From: an uncultured Clostridia bacterium
GTDB lineage: Bacteria > Bacillota > Clostridia > Oscillospirales > Acutalibacteraceae
Reading direction: 5' to 3'
Assembly (NCBI GenBank): GCA_937897215.1
Contig: CALCBQ010000056.1
Coordinates: forward strand, 1 to 14,636
DNA length: 14,636 nucleotides
Each line of letters starts with the position of its first letter. Position 1 is the first letter of the stretch. Positions 7,920-14,508 of the stretch are shown here, piece after piece. The notes under the pieces are model-generated. The model made no database searches. It worked only from the letters and a program-made list of their open reading frames with translations, and had not been told where the DNA came from. The translations under genes and the position numbers were made by a program.

Positions 7920-8825
7920 TCACTCCCCTATAATTTTAACTTCTGTTTCAAGTTTTACACCGTGCTTATCATACACGATTTTTTGCACATCTTTTATAAG
8001 ATTAATAACATCTGTTGTTGTAGCATTATCTTTATTAATTACAAAGCCTGCATGCTTCTCACTGACTTGAGCGCCACCTACTGTATAGCCCTTTAGTCCG
8101 CAATCTTCAATAAGCGCACCTGCAAAATAACCTTCAGGTCGTTTGAAAGTACTACCTGCACTTGGATATTCCAACGGTTGTTTATCTTTTCTTCGTTGGA
8201 GTTTATCATCCATAGCCGCTTTGATTTCGGTTTTGTCTGCTTTTTTAAGTTTCATTGTAGCAGAAATTATTGTGTACCCGTTATCTGTATATGCACTACC
8301 GCGATATCTTAAATGCAAGTCATTTTGTAACAAATCGCCCATTTTGCCATTCAAATCAATATGTTTAACAGAAACAAGAACATCTTTCATTTCTCCGTTG
8401 TAAGCGCCTGCATTCATATAAACCGCACCGCCAAGAGTACCCGGTATTCCATAAGCAAACTCAAGACCTGAAAGCGAATTTTCAAGAGCAAACATACAAA
8501 GAGATTTAAGTGATGCACCAGCTTCACAACAAATCGTTTCGTCATCAATAAGATAGATGTTTGACATTTTTGAGCCAATTTTTATAACTACATTATCAAT
8601 CCCGTTATCACTGACAAGCAAGTTTGAGCCGTTGCCGATTACTAACGGATGAACATTTTTTAAGTAGCAAAAATCTAAAATCTTTTGAAGAGAATCAACT
8701 GACTCGGGTATAACAAGCACGCGAGCATTACCGCCACATTTGAAACTTGTATATTTTTTCATAGGTGCATTGCAGATTACTTCTGCACCAAGATTTTGGG
8801 CGAATATTGCGATTTCGTTATACAC
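7920..8825 (-). CDS. murB: UDP-N-acetylenolpyruvoylglucosamine reductase
   Basis: FAD/NADPH enzyme reducing UDP-GlcNAc-enolpyruvate to UDP-MurNAc, the second committed step of peptidoglycan precursor synthesis. The 301-residue product has the FAD-binding motifs GNGSNLLVSD (64-73) and GIPGTLGGAVYMNAG (126-140), YRGS (174-177), the catalytic-serine loop PSAGSTFKRP (Ser225) and GLKGYTVGGAQVSEKHAGF toward the C-terminus, with Glu295 in ETEVK as the likely second catalytic residue. The start codon is GTG at 8823-8825, with AGAGGG (8833-8838) 7 nt upstream; no ATG gives a better start. The short form (about 300 aa) matches the Gram-positive enzyme type. Confidence 0.96.
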   Translation of the reverse strand: MYNEIAIFAQNLGAEVICNAPMKKYTSFKCGGNARVLVIPESVDSLQKILDFCYLKNVHPLVIGNGSNLLVSDNGIDNVVIKIGSKMSNIYLIDDETICCEAGASLKSLCMFALENSLSGLEFAYGIPGTLGGAVYMNAGAYNGEMKDVLVSVKHIDLNGKMGDLLQNDLHLRYRGSAYTDNGYTIISATMKLKKADKTEIKAAMDDKLQRRKDKQPLEYPSAGSTFKRPEGYFAGALIEDCGLKGYTVGGAQVSEKHAGFVINKDNATTTDVINLIKDVQKIVYDKHGVKLETEVKIIGE

Positions 8826-8843
8826 TCAAATACCCTCTTTCAA

Positions 8844-9812
8844 TTAATAATTCTGCCAGATGTCAATTTCTTTTGCCTGTGGCTCATAACCCTCATCCAT
8901 ACCAAGTTGATGAAGAAGCTCGCGAGCGGCGTTATAACCCATTTTCTTTTGTCTGTTATTCATAGCGGCGCACTCAATAATAACCGCAAGATTTCGACCA
9001 GGTTTAACAGGAACAACAGTAAGTGGGATTTTAACATCAAGAATTGATATGTATTCATTATCAAGACCCATACGGTCATATACTTTTGAACTATCCCATG
9101 GTTCAAGTTGAATAACCATATTGATTTTCTCTGTAAGTTTAACGGCACCCATACCGAAGATACGACGGGCATTAATAATGCCTATTCCTCGAAGTTCAAT
9201 AAAATGACGAATATTATCTGGTGCTGAGCCCACTAGAGTTTTAGCAGAAGCTTTTCTGATTTCAACTGCATCATCAGCAATAAGACGATGTCCGCGTTTA
9301 ATAAGCTCAATTGCGGTTTCACTTTTACCAACACCGCTATCGCCAACAATTAGTACGCCTTCGCCATAAACTTCAACAAGAACACCATGGCGGGTTATAC
9401 GCGGTGCAAGTGCAGTACCGAGAAAATAGATAAGCGTTGACATACTTGCAGATGTTGCTTCGGCAGTTCTTAAAATGGGAACTTTATATTTCTGTGCCGC
9501 TTCAACCATACCATCAAGTGGTTCAAGACTTCTTGTAATCATTACAAGAGATGGTTGTCTGCTGAAAAGACGCTCCATACATTGAAGTTGTTCTTCTTTT
9601 GTAAATGATTTTACAAATTCAAACTCTGAAAAACCAAGATACTGTACTCTTGCAGGGTCAAAGTATTTATCGTTACCCGCAAGCAAAAGACCCGGTCTGT
9701 TAACCTCTTGAGATGTGATTGAAAGTTCAGATGCGTCGCAAGGTAAATATATTGTTTCAAGACCAAATTCATTAATAATTTTCTCTAAAGAAACAGAATA
9801 TTTTGAAGCCAA
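8844..9812 (-). CDS. hprK: HPr kinase/phosphorylase
   Basis: Bifunctional enzyme that phosphorylates and dephosphorylates the regulatory serine of HPr, controlling carbon catabolite repression with CcpA. The 322-residue product has an N-terminal receiver-like domain (1-130), conserved His142 in RHGVLVE, Walker A GDSGVGKSE (157-165), the catalytic Asp pair in LIADDAVEI (180-181) and the family signature ELRGIGIINARRIFG (from 207). The start is TTG (9810-9812), placed by a strong GGGGAGG (9821-9827) 8 nt upstream; no ATG or GTG lies in a suitable position. It is the first gene after a clear promoter and so heads the long minus-strand series. HPr itself is not encoded nearby. Confidence 0.97.
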   Translation of the reverse strand: MASKYSVSLEKIINEFGLETIYLPCDASELSITSQEVNRPGLLLAGNDKYFDPARVQYLGFSEFEFVKSFTKEEQLQCMERLFSRQPSLVMITRSLEPLDGMVEAAQKYKVPILRTAEATSASMSTLIYFLGTALAPRITRHGVLVEVYGEGVLIVGDSGVGKSETAIELIKRGHRLIADDAVEIRKASAKTLVGSAPDNIRHFIELRGIGIINARRIFGMGAVKLTEKINMVIQLEPWDSSKVYDRMGLDNEYISILDVKIPLTVVPVKPGRNLAVIIECAAMNNRQKKMGYNAARELLHQLGMDEGYEPQAKEIDIWQNY

Positions 9813-9849
9813 AACGCCTACCTCCCCTTATAATGATAATATTTAATAC

Positions 9850-9878
9850 ATTATATAACATTATCTCTGATTTTCCAA
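9850..9878 (-). promoter_or_regulatory. Sigma-A-type promoter of the hprK-to-yraN gene series
   Basis: Minus-strand TTGGAA (9873-9878) and a perfect TATAAT (9850-9855) are separated by 17 nt, about 25 nt upstream of the hprK ribosome binding site. No equally good promoter was noticed in the short gaps down to yraN, so it may drive all nine genes. I see no obvious cre site, but did not search exhaustively. Confidence 0.78.
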
Positions 9879-9910
9879 TAGTTTTTTGAATATTTTTTCA
9901 ATTTATTTTA

Positions 9911-9947
9911 TCAAAAACAGAACCCGACAGGTATTCCCATCGGGCTC
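9911..9947 (-). terminator. Rho-independent terminator of the SASP gene
   Basis: On the minus strand GAGCCCGA (9940-9947) pairs with TCGGGTTC (9920-9927) around a 12-nt loop, followed by TGTTTTTGA (9911-9919). It lies 20 nt after the SASP stop codon and separates the spore gene from the hprK promoter. Confidence 0.85.
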
Positions 9948-9967
9948 TTTCAATTTATGAAATTAGG

Positions 9968-10162
9968 TTATTTCATATTTTCTTCATAAGATTTAATCAT
10001 CTTTTTTACCATCTGACCGCCAACACTACCTGCCTGCTTTGAAGTAAGGTCACCGTTGTAGCCCTGCTTAAGATTTACGCCTACTTCAGAAGCAGCTTCC
10101 ATCTTGAAACGGTTGAGAGCTTCACGAGCTTCTGGTACTACGTTCTTATTACCTCTTGACAT
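9968..10162 (-). CDS. Alpha/beta-type small acid-soluble spore protein
   Basis: A 64-residue SASP that would coat and protect DNA in the dormant spore and be degraded by the GPR protease on germination. The N-terminal motif PEAREALNRFKMEAASEVGV holds the expected GPR site (after Glu22), and the C-terminal DNA-binding motif GYNGDLTSKQAGSVGGQMV is typical of clostridial members. An AAGGGGTG lies about 8 nt before the ATG. The gene is 94 nt downstream of the PdaA-like gene and followed by its own terminator. Expression from a sigma-G promoter is expected for the family, but I could not identify a convincing one. It is the strongest evidence that this organism is a spore former. Confidence 0.96.
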   Translation of the reverse strand: MSRGNKNVVPEAREALNRFKMEAASEVGVNLKQGYNGDLTSKQAGSVGGQMVKKMIKSYEENMK

Positions 10163-10256
10163 CTGAATACACCCCTTATCAATTAATTTTTTATATCAAT
10201 TGCGTTTGCAGTAGTATTTTGAGTAATTATCAAGAATTTATTATTGAAAAATTTTG

Positions 10257-11135
10257 CTAATTATAATCTCTTAACGATGCAAATTTATAACCTTGTCGCC
10301 TTGCCTCATCAATTATTTCAGACAAAGCGTTTGCGTTGTCAGGCGAAACAGAATGCAACAGTATTACAGCACCTGAATGAAGTCGCGAAATTACTTTTTC
10401 ATAGGCATAATCTTTACCTTTTTGATTATCTAAATCCCAATCGGCATAAGCTAATGACCAGAAAACACAAGTATAACCTAGATTATTAAGCTGATTTAAT
10501 GCTACTTCATTGTATTCGCCTTTCGGAAACCTAAAATACGGCTCACTATAATTAAAGTGTTCTTTCAAATATTCTTCCATTCCTTTAACTTCTTTTGTTA
10601 TCTGTTCTGTACTGATTTCTGCAAATGAGGGATGAGTTACTGAATGGTTACCTACTATATGACCTTCATCAATCATTCTTTTTATGAGTTCAGGATTTTC
10701 TTTAACTTGTGGCAAAGTACAGAAAAACGCCGCGTTTACATTCTTGTCTTTTAGTGTATCAAGGATTTTTGAAGTATAGCCATTTTCATAGCCACAGTCA
10801 AAAGTCAGATACAACACTTTTTCTTTAGATTTTGTATCAAGACAAAACGCATTAAATCCGTTAGATTCAAAGAATTTTTGTGCATTTATTGATATTTCAT
10901 TTGCTACACCATTTTTTGCAACGCCGTAACTGTGGGCAATTTTCTTGGTTGAATAAACCTTTTCTGCCATTGGTTCAGGTGTTACGGTAGTTTCGGGTGG
11001 AGTTGTTTGATTTTCTGTTGTGTTTTCAGTCGTATTTTGCGTAAATGTTTCATATTGCGGAATACTCATTCTTTTACATGAAGTCAACATTGACAAACAC
11101 AGAGTAAGGCAGATTATTTTAGTTAAATATTTCAT
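10257..11135 (-). CDS. PdaA-like polysaccharide deacetylase lipoprotein (probable spore-cortex de-N-acetylase)
   Basis: NodB-fold carbohydrate esterase (CE4) of 292 residues. The N-terminus is a lipoprotein signal, with basic MKYLTK, a hydrophobic stretch and lipobox LTSC (Cys20), followed by a Thr/Asn/Glu/Pro-rich linker (about 28-58) and a catalytic domain from about 105. CE4 motif 1 reads TFDCGYENG (111-119, catalytic Asp113). Motif 2 is NHSVTH (His164, His168), motif 3 RFPKGEYNE (from 202), and the C-terminal active-site strand ILLHS carries His261. The ENGYT extension after motif 1 is like Bacillus PdaA, which makes muramic delta-lactam in the spore cortex; in PdaA the second motif-1 acid is Asn, here Cys114. 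It follows the 59-aa gene by 9 nt with no strong ribosome binding site, suggesting coupled translation, and lies beside a SASP gene. Cortex role is inferred. Confidence 0.88.
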   Translation of the reverse strand: MKYLTKIICLTLCLSMLTSCKRMSIPQYETFTQNTTENTTENQTTPPETTVTPEPMAEKVYSTKKIAHSYGVAKNGVANEISINAQKFFESNGFNAFCLDTKSKEKVLYLTFDCGYENGYTSKILDTLKDKNVNAAFFCTLPQVKENPELIKRMIDEGHIVGNHSVTHPSFAEISTEQITKEVKGMEEYLKEHFNYSEPYFRFPKGEYNEVALNQLNNLGYTCVFWSLAYADWDLDNQKGKDYAYEKVISRLHSGAVILLHSVSPDNANALSEIIDEARRQGYKFASLRDYN

Positions 11136-11144
11136 ATACTACAC

Positions 11145-11324
11145 TTACTTCATCATTTTGTTAACATTATCAACAACGTTATTCATAGTATCCATTGCCT
11201 TTTTTGCAGTTTTCTTCATCTTCTTTTTTGTTTTTGTGTTAGACATTGAATTTGTTACTGCCATAGCTGCTGTACCCGCAAGCATACCTGCACCTATTGC
11301 TTTTGCTACATTTTTGTTATCCAT
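11145..11324 (-). CDS. Small lysine-rich hypothetical protein with hydrophobic N-terminal segment
   Basis: A 59-residue product I do not recognise with certainty. It starts MDNKNVAKAIGAGMLAGTAA, a Gly/Ala-rich hydrophobic stretch (about 7-24) that could sit in a membrane. This is followed by a basic, lysine-rich segment (31-43, KTKKKMKKTAKKA) and a Met/Asn/Val-rich tail, predicted to be an amphipathic helix (MDTMNNVVDNVNKMMK). A perfect AAAGGAGG (rc of 11332-11339) 7 nt before the ATG supports real translation. The plan, a short Gly/Ala helix plus a K-rich amphipathic tail, recalls small Firmicute proteins of the YrzQ/DUF3918 sort, but that is resemblance only. It is 9 nt upstream of the PdaA-like gene, likely co-transcribed, which hints at a spore-envelope setting. 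Confidence 0.8.
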   Translation of the reverse strand: MDNKNVAKAIGAGMLAGTAAMAVTNSMSNTKTKKKMKKTAKKAMDTMNNVVDNVNKMMK

Positions 11325-11349
11325 TTTTCTTCCTCCTTTTCGATATTTT

Positions 11350-11373
11350 GCTCATAAAACATTTTTTGTGAGC
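11350..11373. repeat. Inverted repeat in the leader of the 59-aa gene
   Basis: GCTCATAAAA, loop CATT, TTTTGTGAGC: a 10-bp palindrome with a single non-Watson-Crick position, which is a U-G wobble in plus-strand RNA and a C-A mismatch in minus-strand RNA. It lies 10 nt upstream of the 59-aa gene's ribosome binding site, in the divergent gap with trmL. It could be a protein-binding operator or an RNA hairpin; neither is demonstrated. Confidence 0.45.
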
Positions 11374-11437
11374 AACAATATTTTTTGAAATAAAAATAAA
11401 AAAATTATTAAATTATCTTTTAAATTATTTCTAAAAA

Positions 11438-11446
11438 TGTTATACT
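11438..11446 (+). promoter_or_regulatory. Extended -10 promoter of trmL
   Basis: TGtTATACT, an extended -10 (TATACT at 11441-11446), lies in an A/T-rich tract with no good -35 hexamer at 17 nt. The predicted start near 11453 puts the trmL ATG about 32 nt downstream and rules out upstream in-frame ATGs such as 11437. Moderate evidence. Confidence 0.55.
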
Positions 11447-11484
11447 TTGATTTAGAAAAAATTTGTAAAATTAAGGTGATGAAA

Positions 11485-11991
11485 ATGACACTTAATATTG
11501 TAATGGTTGAGCCTGAAATTCCACAAAATACAGGTAATGTAGCAAGAACTTGTGCCGCAACAGGTGCACGATTACACCTTGTTGGTAAAATGGGATTTAC
11601 ACCTGATGATAAAAAGTTAAAACGAGCAGGTCTTGATTACTGGTATCTTCTTGATATTACTTACTATGACACAATGGAAGAGTTTTTTGAGAAAAACAAA
11701 GGTGGAAACTTTTTCTATTTTTCAACTAAAGCACAGAAAAGACATTCTGACGTAAAATACCCTGATAATACATATCTTGTATTTGGCAAAGAAACTGCAG
11801 GACTTCCAGAAAAATTACTTTTTGAAAACGCTGACAAATGTGTGAGAATACCTATGATTGACGAGGCAAGAAGTTTGAATCTTTCAAATGCAGTTGCAAT
11901 AGGTGTTTATGAAACTTTAAGACAATGGGATTATCCACAACTTCTTGAAAGTGGAGAACTTAGAAACTATAACTGGGCAGACCAACAATGA
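11485..11991 (+). CDS. trmL: tRNA (cytidine(34)-2'-O)-methyltransferase, SPOUT family
   Basis: Methylates the 2'-OH of the wobble nucleotide of leucine tRNAs using SAM, working as a knotted dimer. The 168-residue product is the minimal stand-alone TrmL/CspR/YibK form. It begins MTLNIVMVEPEIPQNTGNVART (motif 1, with Asn15, Asn18 and Arg21). The trefoil-knot SAM pocket follows: FGKETAGLP (100-108), IPM (122-124) and SLNLSNAVAI (130-139). The reading frame is open upstream to 11437, but AAGGTGA (11473-11479) directs initiation to the ATG at 11485, and the predicted promoter overlaps the longer start. It shares ATGA with the next gene, so the two are probably co-translated. Confidence 0.95.
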   Translation: MTLNIVMVEPEIPQNTGNVARTCAATGARLHLVGKMGFTPDDKKLKRAGLDYWYLLDITYYDTMEEFFEKNKGGNFFYFSTKAQKRHSDVKYPDNTYLVFGKETAGLPEKLLFENADKCVRIPMIDEARSLNLSNAVAIGVYETLRQWDYPQLLESGELRNYNWADQQ

Positions 11992-12377
11992 AAACTCCAC
12001 AAGAATTAATTGAATATTGCCTTAACAAAAACGGCGCTTATGTTGACCACCCTTTTGGACCTGATTCTGAAATTATTAAAGTTGAAAAGAAAATTTTTGC
12101 ACAATTTTTTCAATTAAAAGGAATTGATACAATAACACTTAAATGTGATGCAATGACAGGTCAATTTTACAGACAGATGTTCCCTGATGTTGTAGTACGT
12201 GGTTATCATTGTCCACCAGTTCAGCAACCATATTTCAACACATTTCCGTTAGATGGTTCTGTACCTGATGAAATAATACTTGAAATGATTGACCATAGTT
12301 ATTCAGTGGTTGTTGGTAAATTGCCGAAGTGTTTGCAAAGAAATTTGAATGAAGAATTGAAAAACACGCCCAACTAG
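11988..12377 (+). CDS. MmcQ/YjbR family protein
   Basis: A 129-residue single-domain protein of the MmcQ/YjbR family, which has a CyaY-like alpha/beta fold and is loosely described as DNA-binding; no cellular role is established. Visible hallmarks are the N-terminal helix (PQELIEYCLNKNGA), the FGPDSEIIKV strand, KIFAQFF, LKCDAM, the central HCPPVQQPYFNTFPLDG turn in the place where relatives have the N-K-W-type segment, and the helix DEIILEMIDHSYSVVVGKLP. It overlaps trmL by 4 nt (ATGA) and has no separate promoter. Its last codons and stop lie within the left arm and loop of the following terminator. Family call is by eye; the function is unknown. Confidence 0.85.
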   Translation: MKTPQELIEYCLNKNGAYVDHPFGPDSEIIKVEKKIFAQFFQLKGIDTITLKCDAMTGQFYRQMFPDVVVRGYHCPPVQQPYFNTFPLDGSVPDEIILEMIDHSYSVVVGKLPKCLQRNLNEELKNTPN

Positions 12378-12400
12378 TTTTGATGGGCGTGTAATTTTTT
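12364..12400. terminator. Bidirectional terminator between the MmcQ/YjbR gene and the histidine kinase gene
   Basis: ACACGCCCA (12364-12372) pairs perfectly with TGGGCGTGT (12384-12392) over an 11-nt loop. On the plus strand AATTTTTT (12393-12400) follows; on the minus strand the stem is followed by a run of Us (TTTTT, complement of 12359-12363). It therefore can end transcripts from both convergent units. The left arm is within the coding end of the MmcQ/YjbR gene. Confidence 0.92.
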
Positions 12401-12405
12401 GTTTG

Positions 12406-12451
12406 AATCCCTCCACCGCTTACGCGGTCCCCCTCCCTTTGACAAGGGAGG
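12406..12451. repeat. GC-rich double-hairpin intergenic repeat
   Basis: A strikingly GC-rich block in AT-rich surroundings. It reads CCCTCC, hairpin ACCGC/TTAC/GCGGT (12415-12428), CCC, hairpin CCTCCCTT/TGAC/AAGGGAGG (12432-12451). The first CCCTCC can alternatively pair with the GGGAGG at the end. There is no ORF and no U-tract on either side, so it is not a simple terminator. I recognise closely similar blocks as multicopy intergenic repeats in gut Clostridia (Faecalibacterium and Ruminococcus relatives); copy number here cannot be judged from one window. Confidence 0.75.
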
Positions 12452-12462
12452 CAAGAGTGAGT

Positions 12463-14505
12463 TTATTCATTTAATGAGAATGTAATATTAACTTTGAAAA
12501 GGTCGCCGTCGATTTTTATATCGAGATTACCATTTTGGACTTCTGTAAGGGATTTTGCTATTGAAAGTCCTAATCCGCTACCCTCGGTATTTCTTGAACT
12601 GTCGCCACGAACAAAGCGTTCCATAAGTTCATCCCCTGAAATATTAAGAGGGTCTTTAGATATATTTCTGAAACTGATTTCTGCATTTTTGCCATTGCGT
12701 TTTGCATCAATATACACACGAGTATTGGGTTGTGCGTATTTAGCGATATTATTGAGAATATTGTCAAACACACGCCATATATGACGGTTATCTGCCATTA
12801 CAAGCAACTGCTCGTCAGTTTTATTGAGTACAACCAGCAAATTGCTATTAGAGAACTTTTCATCGTACTCGCCGAGTGCTTGTGAAAGTAGAATACCCAA
12901 TTCAAGTTGTGTAAGATTTACGCTTATATTACCTGTTGATGCCTTTGATGCTTCAAGCAAGTCATCAATCAGTTTTTTAAGGCGTGCTGATTGACGAGAT
13001 AATACACTTACGTACTCTTTTGCAGTTTCGTTTTCGATTTCTTCTTTTTCAAGTAAGTCAACATAGTTGATAATTGATGTTAAAGGAGTTTTAATGTCGT
13101 GTGAAACATTGGTAATAAGTTCTGTTTTGAAGCGTTCACTCTTCATTCTTTCTTCAACAGCTTTTGCAATACCGTCATTAATGTTATTTATATTTTCAGC
13201 GTGGTCTTTCATATCAAGGAACATATATTTTGTATTGATTTTCTTATAAAGATTACCTTTTGCAATTTCTTCTGTACCTTTTTTTATGCGTTTAAGTAGT
13301 ATTGCAACAACAATAACAAAAACGCCAATAATTGCATTCATTAACCATACTATTGGCCAAGAAAATCCCCAAAAATCAAAAGAACAAAAAATTAAAAATT
13401 CTACAAAAATAATTGCAATAACGAACAATACTGTTTTCCAAACAAGTGGGATTGAGCGAATAAAACTCCATACCAAATGGAAAACCTTTTTGCAGAATCT
13501 AAAAATTACACTGCTACTCTTTTTGAGTATTGCAAATACAAGGTATAACACTTTATAAATTAAGCTTGACTTAATATATGTTTCAGTTTTGAAGCGTACT
13601 GCACTTGTCATTAAAAGAATCGCAAGAAGTACTGCGTCAAGGACAACTGCCAATATTAAAAGCAACGCAAGGAATGGCATAGCAGACCACATTGCAGGGT
13701 CATAATTGTATGTTACCATTTGATAAAAAGCTAAATCTATAAACGATACAACTCCCCAAGCAAGAAGCCATGTAAGCCCTGCCCAGATAGCAATTAAAAT
13801 GTCTATTGGGAATTTATCGAATTTAGATGTATAAATTCCTTCAAAATCTGCTTTATGACCTGCAGAACACATCAGGAAAATTAACAATGCAACTGTTAAA
13901 ACTAGTGAAACAACTGTATAAATAAAGAATAGTGTTTGTTTACCTGCAAGAGCATCAAAAAGCTCGCCAGCATAGTAAAAAGCATCTTTTTTAACAAGAT
14001 TTTCTTTAACACAGATTGTTATGGTATAAGTTTTATCTTCGTATTTATCAAAATCATCTGCATATACGGTTGTTGACTCTAAAGTATCATCATAATTAGG
14101 GTCGTTATCAGAATTACGATACTCTTCTTTGAGTACTGAAAAAGTATAATCTTGTTTATTGAATGCAGTACTCATATTTGATTCATCAATATTTGAATAA
14201 ATGATTTTGCCACTATCATCTTTAATTTCAACCATTAAATTTTCTGATAAATCGTAATAAAGAACATCTGCACCTTCATATTTTCCGTACTTTTCATAGT
14301 GCTCTACACTATCGTAAAGCTCTGACATAGGTCGCCATGTAAGACCACTATATAAAGAGTTCTTCATTTCATCCCAATTTGCACTTTCGGTAAAAGCACC
14401 TGAGCCGAAACCGAAAATTAAGCACGCACCTGACAAAAGTGCAGTTGTGAGCATTACTGCAAACAATACAACTGCTATGCACTTGACAACAAAATTGCTT
14501 TTCAT
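12463..14505 (-). CDS. Multi-TM sensor histidine kinase
   Basis: A 680-residue membrane histidine kinase, partner of the response regulator encoded just upstream. Order of parts: TM1 (about 7-30), an acidic extracytoplasmic domain (about 35-185), TM2 (about 191-213), further TM segments near 234-258, 275-300, 356-376 and 383-405, with a hydrophobic/basic stretch at 311-355. A short HAMP-like linker (405-425) follows, then the phosphoacceptor helix with H-box NVSHDIKTPL (His469). The HATPase domain has N-box DNILNNIAKYA (581-591) and G-box EGSGLGLSIAKS (641-652). The D/F region reads FVRGDSSRN. All catalytic motifs are intact. The ATG has AGAGGTG 7 nt upstream, inside the regulator's last codons. 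The ligand is unknown; the extra TM bundle is not part of the usual two-TM kinase plan. Confidence 0.93.
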   Translation of the reverse strand: MKSNFVVKCIAVVLFAVMLTTALLSGACLIFGFGSGAFTESANWDEMKNSLYSGLTWRPMSELYDSVEHYEKYGKYEGADVLYYDLSENLMVEIKDDSGKIIYSNIDESNMSTAFNKQDYTFSVLKEEYRNSDNDPNYDDTLESTTVYADDFDKYEDKTYTITICVKENLVKKDAFYYAGELFDALAGKQTLFFIYTVVSLVLTVALLIFLMCSAGHKADFEGIYTSKFDKFPIDILIAIWAGLTWLLAWGVVSFIDLAFYQMVTYNYDPAMWSAMPFLALLLILAVVLDAVLLAILLMTSAVRFKTETYIKSSLIYKVLYLVFAILKKSSSVIFRFCKKVFHLVWSFIRSIPLVWKTVLFVIAIIFVEFLIFCSFDFWGFSWPIVWLMNAIIGVFVIVVAILLKRIKKGTEEIAKGNLYKKINTKYMFLDMKDHAENINNINDGIAKAVEERMKSERFKTELITNVSHDIKTPLTSIINYVDLLEKEEIENETAKEYVSVLSRQSARLKKLIDDLLEASKASTGNISVNLTQLELGILLSQALGEYDEKFSNSNLLVVLNKTDEQLLVMADNRHIWRVFDNILNNIAKYAQPNTRVYIDAKRNGKNAEISFRNISKDPLNISGDELMERFVRGDSSRNTEGSGLGLSIAKSLTEVQNGNLDIKIDGDLFKVNITFSLNE

Positions 14506-14508
14506 TAC

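Noticed and set aside
8796..9047. Plus-strand open frames inside the minus-strand genes (here and at several other places such as 2735-2923, 4449-4679, 13286-13558)
   Set aside because: They are antisense shadows of well-identified genes, lack ribosome binding sites and show no recognisable domain.
10163..10256. Possible sigma-G promoter for the SASP gene (AATACTA on the minus strand as -10)
   Set aside because: The -10 is one mismatch from CATACTA, but no convincing TGAATA-like -35 lies at 17-18 nt, so it is not listed as a feature.
11437..11484. Earlier in-frame starts for trmL (11437, 11479)
   Set aside because: 11437 overlaps the predicted -10 region and has no ribosome binding site; 11479 lies inside the Shine-Dalgarno sequence itself.
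12406..12451. CRISPR repeat or attachment site interpretation of the GC-rich block
   Set aside because: There is one unit only, no spacers, no cas or integrase gene, and no duplicated flank.
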